DNA from: Pseudoalteromonas haloplanktis ATCC 14393
GTDB taxonomy: Bacteria; Pseudomonadota; Gammaproteobacteria; Enterobacterales; Alteromonadaceae
Assembly: GCF_000238355.1 (NCBI RefSeq)
Contig: NZ_AHCA01000005.1
Coordinates: forward strand, 287,656 to 351,655
Length of the DNA: 64,000 bases
Direction: 5' to 3'
Shown here one piece after another: positions 19,191-26,833 of this stretch. How positions within the stretch are numbered: position 1 is the stretch's first letter; each line of letters starts with the position of its first letter. The notes below the pieces were generated by a model. The model was given only the letters and a program-made list of their open reading frames with translations. It was not told where the DNA came from and did no database searches. A program made the translations under genes and the position numbers.

Positions 19191-19553
19191 TTATAAAACC
19201 ATCACCGTCTATTCTAAAAAGTTGGTATACTGCGTGAGTATTTATACATTCTCTGGGCTGCTGGTTTTCAGCATAGAAAATGTAATGAGCTACCATCTTT
19301 AGTTTTTATTATTATTAAACTGCCAAATAAATGGCTCATTACTTTAATTTTAGGATCAAAAAGCCCAAGTAGGAAAGGTTAAGCAAAAAGTATGCCCTAA
19401 AAAAAGTAAATTACTTTTATATAACTCGATTGTGGCGTTGATTTGTCTAGTTGGCAAGGTCAATATTCGTCAATCAAAGTACGGCATAGCAAACTAAACA
19501 TTACCTAGTATTAACATAAATAATTTCAAAATGACGAGTATAGGCAAAAGTTT
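19191..19553. other. Divergent intergenic region PilZ gene / radA
   Basis: 363 bases without a credible gene. An inverted repeat of nine bases (GTAATGAGC 19282-19290, complement 19334-19342) surrounds an AT-rich core. Promoters must face both ways, but no box pair stands out. radA has no strong Shine-Dalgarno. Confidence 0.5.
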
Positions 19554-20939
19554 ATGGCAAAAGCGGCAAAAATAGAGTTTGTTTGTACCGAATGCGGTAT
19601 GAACTATCAGCGCTGGCAAGGGCAGTGCCGCTGTGGCGCATGGAATACCTTAGCCGAGTTTAAGCCTTCGGCAGGGCAAGCTAAAAAAGCAGCAGCGCGT
19701 AGTGCTGTTGGCGGTTATGCTGGAGGTGTGGGCGGTGGCTCGAAAAAAATTAATGACATCGCAACCACTGAAGCCGAAAAGCAGCTCACCGGCATTGGTG
19801 AGCTTGATCGTGTTTTATCGGGCGGTGTTACCACAGGCTCTGTAAATATTATCTCTGGCGACCCTGGGGCTGGTAAAACAACATTATTATCTGACTTAGT
19901 AGCGCGTATGTCACAACGTATGCCGTCACTGTATTGCACCGCGGAAGAGTCGTTATCGCAATTTAAAAACCGTGTAAATCGCTTAAAGCTTGATTACAAC
20001 CCTGATGAACTGTACTTATTATCAGAAACCAGTGTCGAAACTATTATCGAAGAGCTTGAAAAGAACAAAATTAAGTTTGCGGTGATCGACTCTGTTCAAG
20101 CCGTAGTAACTGATACCGCCAATGGCAGCCCAGGATCCCCGTCGCAAGTTAAAAGTGCCGCGCAAGCATTGACCCAGTATTGTAAGCAAAACGATGTCAC
20201 TATGTTTATTATTGCCCATGTAAATAAGAATAATGAAATAGCTGGGCCGCAAACCTTAGTACACATTGTTGATGCGTTACTGCATATAGATACCAACGAT
20301 GGCCAAATACGTACCTTACGTGCCAATAAAAATCGCTTTGGCGACATTGACACAGTGGGCATTTTTAGAATGTGTGAACGCGGCATGCTTAGTGTTGATA
20401 ATCCCAGTGAAATATTTTTATCAGGCTCTAGCACTGATTCGCCGGGTTCAGCCATTACTTGTATTCGTAAAGGTAACCGTAATCTACTCCTCGAAATTCA
20501 ATGTTTAACTACTGAAACCGAAGCTGAATTTCCGCAGCGGGTGTGTGTGGGCTTAAATATGAATCGGATCAAAATGCTCACCGGTATTTTGCGCAAGCAC
20601 ACTAAAACCAAAATCTTCCACGATACGTTTTTTAACATTGTGGGTGGGCTGAGAATTGATGAAACAGAAACCTGTATCGATTTAGCACTAGTGACTGCCT
20701 TACTTAGTAGCTTAAATGAATTTGTGGTGCCACGAACTACCTGTATTATGGGGGAGCTGAGCTTAAATGGTGACGTACGGCCAATTGACAGTGGCGTACC
20801 GCGCATCAAAGAAGCTGCACAACATGGCTTTACCGAAATATTCATTCCATTTCGAAATTACCATAAATCGATGGAAGGGCTGGGCGCTAAAATCACCCCA
20901 GTTAAAACGGTACATGAGCTGTTAAGTTTAATTAATTAG
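19554..20939 (+). CDS. radA: DNA repair protein RadA (Sms)
   Basis: A 461-residue RecA-like helicase that promotes branch migration in recombination. It has the N-terminal zinc finger with Cys11, Cys14, Cys25 and Cys27, a Walker A motif GDPGAGKT at about 102-109, the RadA-specific KNRFG motif near residue 259 and a C-terminal Lon-protease-like domain ending in the LSLNGDVRPI region. Full length. serB-radA neighbourhood is the enterobacterial order, with the PilZ gene inserted between. Confidence 0.96.
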   Translation: MAKAAKIEFVCTECGMNYQRWQGQCRCGAWNTLAEFKPSAGQAKKAAARSAVGGYAGGVGGGSKKINDIATTEAEKQLTGIGELDRVLSGGVTTGSVNIISGDPGAGKTTLLSDLVARMSQRMPSLYCTAEESLSQFKNRVNRLKLDYNPDELYLLSETSVETIIEELEKNKIKFAVIDSVQAVVTDTANGSPGSPSQVKSAAQALTQYCKQNDVTMFIIAHVNKNNEIAGPQTLVHIVDALLHIDTNDGQIRTLRANKNRFGDIDTVGIFRMCERGMLSVDNPSEIFLSGSSTDSPGSAITCIRKGNRNLLLEIQCLTTETEAEFPQRVCVGLNMNRIKMLTGILRKHTKTKIFHDTFFNIVGGLRIDETETCIDLALVTALLSSLNEFVVPRTTCIMGELSLNGDVRPIDSGVPRIKEAAQHGFTEIFIPFRNYHKSMEGLGAKITPVKTVHELLSLIN

Positions 20940-21093
20940 TGGTAAGTACATAAGACATATTAGTGCTCCTGATCCAACGCAAGCCCTTACTAAAGCGATT
21001 ATTGAGTGATAGGCTTAGGTAAATTTTTAGTATAAAGCCGTTTAAAACGTTATAAATAACAACGGTGATAAAGAATAGTAATAAGGAAATAGA

Positions 21094-22026
21094 ATGAAAA
21101 AACTCGCAATTGTTGCCGTTGTTGTTGCCGCTGCAATCGGTGGTGTTAGCTACGCAAATCACGCACTGACACAAGAAGTGAAAGTAGAAGTTGATCGTCA
21201 ACTAGCGCTGATGAATCAACAAATGGGCGTGACAGCCAGTTATGAAGATATCTCGGCGAGCGTATTTGGCCAAAGTGTAGAAATATCGAATATGGAAATC
21301 ACCGGTTTTGACCAGCAAGCAGTAGCCAATATTGCGAGTATTAAAGTGTCAGGATACGAAACCGATAAAATCGCGCCACGTACCGAGCTGACAATTAAAA
21401 ACTTTGCCTTTAGCGAGCACTTTTTAGCTCAGCTACCAGCAGATGCTAATAATAACCTTGCTTCAGCCAGTTATGATTTACATACTTTAATGAATTACGA
21501 TGAAAAGTCAGGGGATAGCGATATTGCGTTCGATCTTAATGCTAATAAAATAGTTGCCCTTAATTTTAACCTCGGTTTAGCAAAATCAACTGCACTGATG
21601 AACGCATCATTAAAGTTAAGTCAAATGCAGCAAGAGTTAGGCAATCAGCAACCTACCCTAGAGCAGCAATTACAACAACAAACCATTTTAATGGAAGCAC
21701 TTTCCCAGCTTGAACCGCGCAGCATTGAAATAGCCCTTAACAACGAAGGTGAATTTAAAGCATTAGTAGAGCAAGCACTTGAAAAACAAGGTATGACGCT
21801 AGAGCAAATGCAGCAAGTTGTCGACATGCAGTTGCAGCAAGCCCCTGTGAGTAAAGAGCTGGGTGAGGCGATTAAAAACTTTACGCAAGGGTTAAGCTCA
21901 TTAACCGTGTCAGCAAGCTTGCCAGAAGGGCAAACTATGACCGAGATCAACCAACAGATTTTTACTCTTATGGGGCAACCAGAAGAGCTGGCAGCGTTTA
22001 TTAATTTAAAAGCGAAGGGTGAATAA
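21094..22026 (+). CDS. Exported or membrane-anchored protein of unknown function (DUF945/YdgA-like pattern)
   Basis: 310 residues. A hydrophobic N-terminus (about 3-21) is an uncleaved anchor or signal peptide with no lipobox. The following region, with repeated short beta patterns such as VFGQSVEISNMEITGF, recalls the YdgA/DUF945 and AsmA-like periplasmic families, but it is much shorter than YdgA. A glutamine- and methionine-rich helical stretch covers about residues 170-265. The start follows AAGGAAATAGA. It is 154 bases after radA and is followed by a heptamer array and a terminator. Function unknown. Confidence 0.6.
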   Translation: MKKLAIVAVVVAAAIGGVSYANHALTQEVKVEVDRQLALMNQQMGVTASYEDISASVFGQSVEISNMEITGFDQQAVANIASIKVSGYETDKIAPRTELTIKNFAFSEHFLAQLPADANNNLASASYDLHTLMNYDEKSGDSDIAFDLNANKIVALNFNLGLAKSTALMNASLKLSQMQQELGNQQPTLEQQLQQQTILMEALSQLEPRSIEIALNNEGEFKALVEQALEKQGMTLEQMQQVVDMQLQQAPVSKELGEAIKNFTQGLSSLTVSASLPEGQTMTEINQQIFTLMGQPEELAAFINLKAKGE

Positions 22027-22057
22027 TAGCTGTCAGCTATCAGTCGTAAGCTGTCAG
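22027..22057 (+). repeat. Degenerate heptamer array next to a stop codon
   Basis: Directly after the TAA of the preceding gene come TAGCTGT, CAGCTAT, CAGTCGT, AAGCTGT and CAG: four units with a 7-base period related to the TAGCTGA array near pdxH. Confidence 0.55.
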
Positions 22058-22087
22058 TTTAAAACAGCGGTAGTTTTGAGTTAGTTG

Positions 22088-22115
22088 AAAGCGCGAGTTT
22101 AGCTCGCGCTTTTTT
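22088..22115 (+). terminator. Rho-independent terminator
   Basis: A ten-base perfect stem (AAAGCGCGAG and CTCGCGCTTT, loop TTTAG) with a T run to 22115, 61 bases after the stop of the unknown exported protein. Confidence 0.88.
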
Positions 22116-22127
22116 ATTGGGTGATTT

Positions 22128-22166
22128 TAGGGGGTAGGAGCTAGGTTTTAGGCGTTAGGCGCTAGG
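22128..22166 (+). repeat. Heptamer array of TAGGNNN units
   Basis: TAGGGGG, TAGGAGC, TAGGTTT, TAGGCGT, TAGGCGC and a final TAGG follow one another with an exact 7-base period. Only the first four bases of the unit are conserved, which shows that the period rather than the full unit is kept. Confidence 0.75.
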
Positions 22167-22175
22167 AAAAACCAA

Positions 22176-22310
22176 AGTAGGTCGGCGTTCAATTTATCAT
22201 CGTAGATTGTGACTGAGCGCAACGAAACCCAACCGTGACAGAGCAAAACTGAGTGATGGTTTCAAGGTGGAAACCGACGTTGATATAGGTTTTGGGTAAT
22301 AACTCATTGA
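22176..22310. repeat. Possible decayed intergenic repeat
   Basis: This stretch of the 495-base gap has internal similarity (GTGACTGAGCGCAACG near 22208 and GTGACAGAGCAAAACTG near 22234; GAAACC near 22224 and GGTTTC near 22258 as inverted arms) and flanks related to GTCGGCGTT/CCGACGTT. GAGCGCAACGAAACCCAAC is the kind of sequence found in dispersed bacterial intergenic repeats. No open frame. From 22311 to 22521 I see only AT-rich DNA that presumably holds the promoter of the next gene. Confidence 0.35.
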
Positions 22311-22521
22311 GTAATAAAGCTGTTGTTTGCTCCCATATTCAGAAAAATGAGCGACACGCGTATATTGTTTCATTTAGCTTTGCTTAAAGATAATAGAAAA
22401 CGTAGTGATAGTAATACGTTAGCTAATTTGTTAAAACTGTATAAAGTAAAATTGAGCGTGGTCAGAGTAGAAAGATCCGCCCTTCGCGCACTATAAAATG
22501 TTAGCCTTAAAGGAAAGTTCG

Positions 22522-23226
22522 ATGACTGATTCATGGCATAAAACTGAAACAGATTTGGATGCAGATGAATATGCTGTTGATTTTTGGTTGCGTCACAGAG
22601 AAGAACTGCAGAAAGGTGAATTTTGGGCTGATCGTATAAAAAAATTGAGGGGGGATCCCGAAAAACGTCTGGCGTTAGCTATAGAAAACTTGCCTTTGCC
22701 CGCATCCTTTAGAGAAGCCGCAATTGCCACTAGAGCTTTGATTCGAGACAAGCGTAAGCAGAAAATTGAATATGAAGAAGAGCTGGCACTTTTATATTGG
22801 CTGGCGGCAATAAATTCATTTTCAATACCTTATTCAGATGTATTGAAAGAGCCTGGTTATAATGTCATCGAATCTGTTCCCGGTAAGAAGTTGAAGGAAC
22901 TTCCATTTTCATATAAATCTCTTGGCTATAACGAATTGGAGCTGCTAAACAAGACTGATATAAAGTGGCTCTCGGACCTTTGGGGAGAGCCAGAAGAGCA
23001 TACAACCTTACACGAAATGCACAACGATGTTTGGCGAAATTATGAAAGCAAACTTAAAGACAAAAGAACGAAACAAGACGAAGAATTCATAAAAAGCATC
23101 AATGAACGTTCTTCTTCTCCTGCGGAATTACTCAGTTCTGTAAATGAACCAAAAGGCAGTGGTAAAGGTAAATGGGTTATTGTGATAGTGATAGGTATAA
23201 TATTGGCGGCCATATATGGAAGCTAA
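22522..23226 (+). CDS. Hypothetical protein with a C-terminal membrane tail
   Basis: 234 residues from the ATG at 22522, which is preceded at five bases by AAGGAAAG; the in-frame ATG at 22498 has no ribosome site. The body is highly charged and helical (about residues 1-190), then a Ser/Gly-rich linker and one hydrophobic helix (about 212-231) ending GS. With no N-terminal signal this is a tail-anchored layout, cytosolic domain facing in. I do not recognise the family. It sits alone between repeat-rich gaps, so it may be strain-specific. Confidence 0.6.
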   Translation: MTDSWHKTETDLDADEYAVDFWLRHREELQKGEFWADRIKKLRGDPEKRLALAIENLPLPASFREAAIATRALIRDKRKQKIEYEEELALLYWLAAINSFSIPYSDVLKEPGYNVIESVPGKKLKELPFSYKSLGYNELELLNKTDIKWLSDLWGEPEEHTTLHEMHNDVWRNYESKLKDKRTKQDEEFIKSINERSSSPAELLSSVNEPKGSGKGKWVIVIVIGIILAAIYGS

Positions 23227-23508
23227 CACATTTGAGCCTTAACTCTGTCAATAGGCATTAGTATTCTTTTTGATCGTTTTATTCAATGACGGTCAACTTT
23301 AAATCAATAAACAAATACGTTTATTTCCCCTGTCGATGTGGTTGTTAAGCAAAGAGCTTAATACTAACTCATACAAGGGTTAGAACGCAGTCATCCCTTT
23401 TTGCGCGCTCATTTTCCATACATTTATGGGGAGCTTGGACATTACGACTAAAAAGATTTAATGGAACGGAACCTACACTGCTCTTTGCAAAAAACATTTA
23501 TTCCACTC
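23227..23508. other. Intergenic stretch before the serA terminator
   Basis: Together with the terminator and array to 23596 this is a 370-base gap between two converging genes. I see no credible coding frame, RNA gene or promoter in it. Confidence 0.4.
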
Positions 23509-23552
23509 AAAATAAAAGCCGTGCTTGACTTAACAAGCACGGCTTTTATTTT
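23509..23552. terminator. Bidirectional terminator between the hypothetical gene and serA
   Basis: A long perfect stem: AAAAGCCGTGCTTG (23514-23527) and its complement (23534-23547) around ACTTAA, extended by A/T pairs on both sides, with T-rich flanks in both directions. It can serve serA leftward and the hypothetical gene rightward. Confidence 0.88.
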
Positions 23553-23555
23553 TAC

Positions 23556-23600
23556 TAGCATCTAGCATCTAGCATCTAGCATCTAGCATCTAGCATCTAG
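23556..23600. repeat. Heptanucleotide array, six copies of TAGCATC, containing the serA stop codon
   Basis: Six perfect copies of TAGCATC (23556-23597) plus TAG. Read on the serA strand the unit is TAGATGC and the first TAG (23599-23597) is the serA stop codon. As in the pdxH array, the 7-base period places TAG in all three frames. Confidence 0.97.
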
Positions 23601-24826
23601 TGAAGAATACGTGCTCTGATCGTGCCCTCTACTGCACTTAACTCTTTTAGTGCAACTTCTGACTGATCAGTGTCTACGTCGATTACTACGTAACCAATTG
23701 CTTCGTCTGTCTGTAAATACTGCGCGGCGATGTTGATGCCGTGCTGGGCAAACGCTTGGTTAATTTGTGTTAAAACACCTGGGCGGTTGTGGTGCACATG
23801 AAGTAAACGGCTACGGTTGGCAAGCTCTGGCAGTGACACTTCAGGGAAGTTAACAGCAGTAATCGTTGAGCCGTTATCTGAGTACTTAGCCAGTTTGCCT
23901 GCTACTTCAATACCGATGTTTTCTTGTGCTTCTTGCGTTGAACCGCCAATGTGTGGTGTTAAAATCACGTTGTCGAATTCGCGTAGTGGCGATACAAACT
24001 CTTCATCGTTTGATTTTGGTTCAACAGGGAATACGTCGATGGCAGCGCCACTGATTTTTTTGTCACGTAATGCTTCGGCTAAGGCGTCAATATCAACGAC
24101 CGTACCGCGTGAGGCGTTGATCAAAATTGCGCCTTGCTTCATTACGGCGATTTCTGCACTACCTATGAGGTTTTTAGTTTGCGGTGTTTCAGGTACGTGT
24201 AAGCTAATAACATCAGCGCGTTGTAATAGCTGTGTTAGGTTATGGACTTGTGTTGCATTACCTAGGGTTAGCTTGTCTTCAATATCGTAAAATTCAACAT
24301 TCATACCGATATTTTCTGCCATGATACTCAGCTGTGTGCCAATGTGGCCGTAACCAATAATACCTAAGGTTTTACCGCGAGCTTCAAATGAACCATTGGC
24401 TGTTTTTAACCAACCACCGCGGTGGGCAATAGCATTACGCTCAGGAATACCACGGAACAACAGTAAAATTTCACCAAGTACTAACTCTGCAACAGAGCGA
24501 GTGTTAGAAAACGGCGCGTTGAACACAGCAATGCCGCGCTCACGGGCTGCGTTTAAATCAACTTGGTTAGTGCCGATACAAAAGCAGCCAACAGCAACCA
24601 GTTTTTCAGCCGCATCTAATACTGCTTCGGTAATATGAGTACGAGAACGTAGACCCACAAAGTGCACATCTTTGATGCGCTCCAGCAGTTCGTCCTCAGG
24701 TAATGAGGTTTTTACATAATCAATATTGCTGTAGCCGTTGCGTTTAAGCGTTTCAACAGCACTTTGATGCACACCTTCAAGCAAAAGAATTTTAATTTTG
24801 TCTTTTGCTAACGATACCTTACTCAT
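23597..24826 (-). CDS. serA: D-3-phosphoglycerate dehydrogenase
   Basis: A 409-residue NAD enzyme for the first step of serine synthesis, the usual length of the E. coli type. The nucleotide fold contains GIIGYGHIGTQL (about residues 155-166), the catalytic region NASRGTVVD and TPHIGGSTQEAQ with the active-site histidine, and a C-terminal ACT domain (about 335-409, HHNRPGVLTQIN) for serine feedback. The TAG stop belongs to the heptamer array downstream. It follows rpiA at 13 bases on the same strand. Confidence 0.97.
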   Translation of the reverse strand: MSKVSLAKDKIKILLLEGVHQSAVETLKRNGYSNIDYVKTSLPEDELLERIKDVHFVGLRSRTHITEAVLDAAEKLVAVGCFCIGTNQVDLNAARERGIAVFNAPFSNTRSVAELVLGEILLLFRGIPERNAIAHRGGWLKTANGSFEARGKTLGIIGYGHIGTQLSIMAENIGMNVEFYDIEDKLTLGNATQVHNLTQLLQRADVISLHVPETPQTKNLIGSAEIAVMKQGAILINASRGTVVDIDALAEALRDKKISGAAIDVFPVEPKSNDEEFVSPLREFDNVILTPHIGGSTQEAQENIGIEVAGKLAKYSDNGSTITAVNFPEVSLPELANRSRLLHVHHNRPGVLTQINQAFAQHGINIAAQYLQTDEAIGYVVIDVDTDQSEVALKELSAVEGTIRARILH

Positions 24827-24839
24827 ATCCTCATCCTAT

Positions 24840-25493
24840 TTATCTAATTTGCGGCCCATTTTTGGTACCGATAATTACTTTATCTGCGCCACGGTGGGCA
24901 AATAAGCCGTTGGTTACTACGCCAACAATTTGGTTAATTGTCAGCTCTAAATCTTTTGCTTGGCTGATAGACAAATTATGGACGTCTAAAATAACGTTAC
25001 CATTGTCAGTCACAACCCCTTGACGATATACGGGATCGCCGCCCAGTTTTAGTAATTCGCGGGCTACATAACTGCGTGCCATAGGAATAACTTCTACTGG
25101 CAGTGGAAATTCACCCAAGGTATCCACTATTTTTGTTTCATCAACAATACAAACAAACTGCTTAGCTACTGCAGAAACGATCTTTTCACGAGTGAGTGCT
25201 GCGCCGCCACCTTTGATCATTTCGTTTTGTGCGTTAATTTCATCTGCACCATCAACGTATACATCTAAGCTATCAACATCGTTTAACTCATACACTTCAA
25301 TACCAAGAGCTTTAAGTTTTTCGGTTGATGCATCTGAGCTTGAAACCGCACCGGCTATGGTGTCTTTTATTGAACCTAAAGCGTCAATAAAGTGGTTTAC
25401 CGTTGAACCTGTACCCACACCGACTATGGTGCCTTCTTTTACAAATTCGAGTGCAGCCCAAGCTGCTGCTTTTTTTAATTCATCTTGTGTCAT
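24840..25493 (-). CDS. rpiA: Ribose-5-phosphate isomerase A
   Basis: A 217-residue enzyme interconverting ribose 5-phosphate and ribulose 5-phosphate in the pentose phosphate pathway. [12 protein letters not shown] near residues 26-37, the phosphate and substrate motifs SSDASTEKL and DGADEIN, and [12 protein letters not shown] are all present. It lies between fau and serA on the same strand, as in enterobacteria. Confidence 0.97.
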   Translation of the reverse strand: MTQDELKKAAAWAALEFVKEGTIVGVGTGSTVNHFIDALGSIKDTIAGAVSSSDASTEKLKALGIEVYELNDVDSLDVYVDGADEINAQNEMIKGGGAALTREKIVSAVAKQFVCIVDETKIVDTLGEFPLPVEVIPMARSYVARELLKLGGDPVYRQGVVTDNGNVILDVHNLSISQAKDLELTINQIVGVVTNGLFAHRGADKVIIGTKNGPQIR

Positions 25494-25546
25494 TGTTGTA
25501 TGCTCAATAGGTGGAGTTACTTACCTTTAGTATACAAATTTATTGC

Positions 25547-26143
25547 TTACCAATGGTAGATTTTCTGCGGTGTAATTATGTAATTTAATGGTACGTCCCA
25601 CGATTCAACCGGTAAACTTGTAACATGTTGGCATTGATGTGCAAGGCCAATTAGTTGTGGTTTTTGCCAGTTTTCTTTTTCGTAGCGCGCCAGTGTTTTA
25701 TCATAAAAACCACCCCCCATACCTAACCGGTTGCCATTATCATCAAATGCAACTAACGGCATTAGCAGGTAATCAAGCTCTGCAAGCGGGCATATCTGAC
25801 TACAATTTAACTTGGGCTCCAAGATACCATAGCGATTTGCCTTCATGGGTGAATTTTCTTCATAACGCTGAAAGTATAAAGTAGTGCCGTTAAAGGGGTG
25901 GATAACCGGTAAATAAAGGTGGTGGTTTTTACTCCAAAGGTCCTTTATTAACAATGATGTATCAATTTCTGCGTCATTGCTAAAATAGATGCCTATGTGA
26001 GCGTTTTTTACTTTTTTTTGCTGTTTTAAGTGTTGAGTAAAATTCACTTTCAGTGCTTTTGCTGCAATTTTTTGCTCAGATTTTGACAGTAAATTACGTG
26101 CTTTGCGGATCTGTTGACGGATCTGTGCTCTTGTTTCACTCAT
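25547..26143 (-). CDS. fau: 5-formyltetrahydrofolate cyclo-ligase
   Basis: A 198-residue enzyme (YgfA, MTHFS) that turns 5-formyl-THF into methenyl-THF with ATP. It carries the N-terminal basic RKARNLLS segment and the conserved NRLGMGGGFYDKTLARY substrate loop. In enterobacteria 6S RNA lies just upstream; here only 30 bases separate it from the next gene, so 6S RNA is not at this place. Confidence 0.93.
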   Translation of the reverse strand: MSETRAQIRQQIRKARNLLSKSEQKIAAKALKVNFTQHLKQQKKVKNAHIGIYFSNDAEIDTSLLIKDLWSKNHHLYLPVIHPFNGTTLYFQRYEENSPMKANRYGILEPKLNCSQICPLAELDYLLMPLVAFDDNGNRLGMGGGFYDKTLARYEKENWQKPQLIGLAHQCQHVTSLPVESWDVPLNYIITPQKIYHW

Positions 26144-26173
26144 TGTTAACTAGGTTGTACCTTTTATTTTATG

Positions 26174-26719
26174 TTAAAAACTGAATAAGTCAGGAAATGC
26201 AAACGATAACCCCAATACCACAAGTAGTATAACGACCATTGCGATCAGCGAAAATAACAGCACATTACTGCGCTTTTTAATTGGTGTGGTTAACTCTTCA
26301 TCTAGTAGTAAATCGTCCGTTTGCCAATTATCGTCTTCATCTGTATTTGCTGGGTGTTGGCTTGTTGCTATACGTTGCTCTAAGTCATCGAGTTTTTCTT
26401 CAATGCGAATTAAGCTACTGGTGATGTAATCAAGGGCGTTAAAAATTCGTTCGTCGCGCTGGTTGGGGGTTTCAGTCGTATTGGCTGTCATATGTGTTTC
26501 AACAGGATGCAGCTTGCTCTTGATGCCAACACTCGCAAGTATTTTGGCTTGTTTTAGCGCTTTCTCTTTTTCACAAGGGGCAAACAATGGCTTGTTGTCA
26601 AAAAAAGCGGCCACTTTGGCCGTGGGGGCTTTTAGTTTCGTCGCCAACTGGCTGATCGCGTGTGCTTGGTCTGTATCTTTGGCTAGACCAGCAAACATGA
26701 CACGGAAGTTTTCTGCCAT
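26174..26719 (-). CDS. Membrane protein with an N-terminal FxVxFxG-type domain, function unknown
   Basis: 181 residues. The first ~75 (starting FRVMFAGLAKDT, then KALKQAKILASVGIKSKL) match the pattern of a small domain seen at the N-terminus of many proteobacterial membrane proteins. A coiled coil (about 88-115, RIEEKLDDLEQRI) and an acidic stretch follow, and one membrane helix at about 155-177 ends the protein. So the N-terminal domain is cytosolic and tail-anchored. It is probably co-transcribed with fau (30-base gap). No function is known to me. Confidence 0.7.
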   Translation of the reverse strand: MAENFRVMFAGLAKDTDQAHAISQLATKLKAPTAKVAAFFDNKPLFAPCEKEKALKQAKILASVGIKSKLHPVETHMTANTTETPNQRDERIFNALDYITSSLIRIEEKLDDLEQRIATSQHPANTDEDDNWQTDDLLLDEELTTPIKKRSNVLLFSLIAMVVILLVVLGLSFAFPDLFSF

Positions 26720-26785
26720 TTTTGTTTTCCAAAACGTAAAATCAATGGTTTGAGTATATACCTAAACGTTTACTTGTTGCGAAAA

Positions 26786-26810
26786 AAAAGCCCGTAATAA
26801 TCGGGCTTTT
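26786..26810 (-). terminator. Terminator of the S10 peptidase gene
   Basis: AAAAGCCCG and CGGGCTTTT around a seven-base loop; on the minus strand the stem is followed by eight T. It lies 24 bases beyond the peptidase stop. Confidence 0.85.
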
Positions 26811-26833
26811 TATTAATTAGGGCAGTGCAATGT

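Noticed and set aside
22498..22521. Upstream ATG for the tail-anchored hypothetical gene
   Set aside because: No ribosome site before 22498; AAGGAAAG is placed for 22522.
26144..26173. 6S RNA next to fau
   Set aside because: Only 30 bases are available, far too short.
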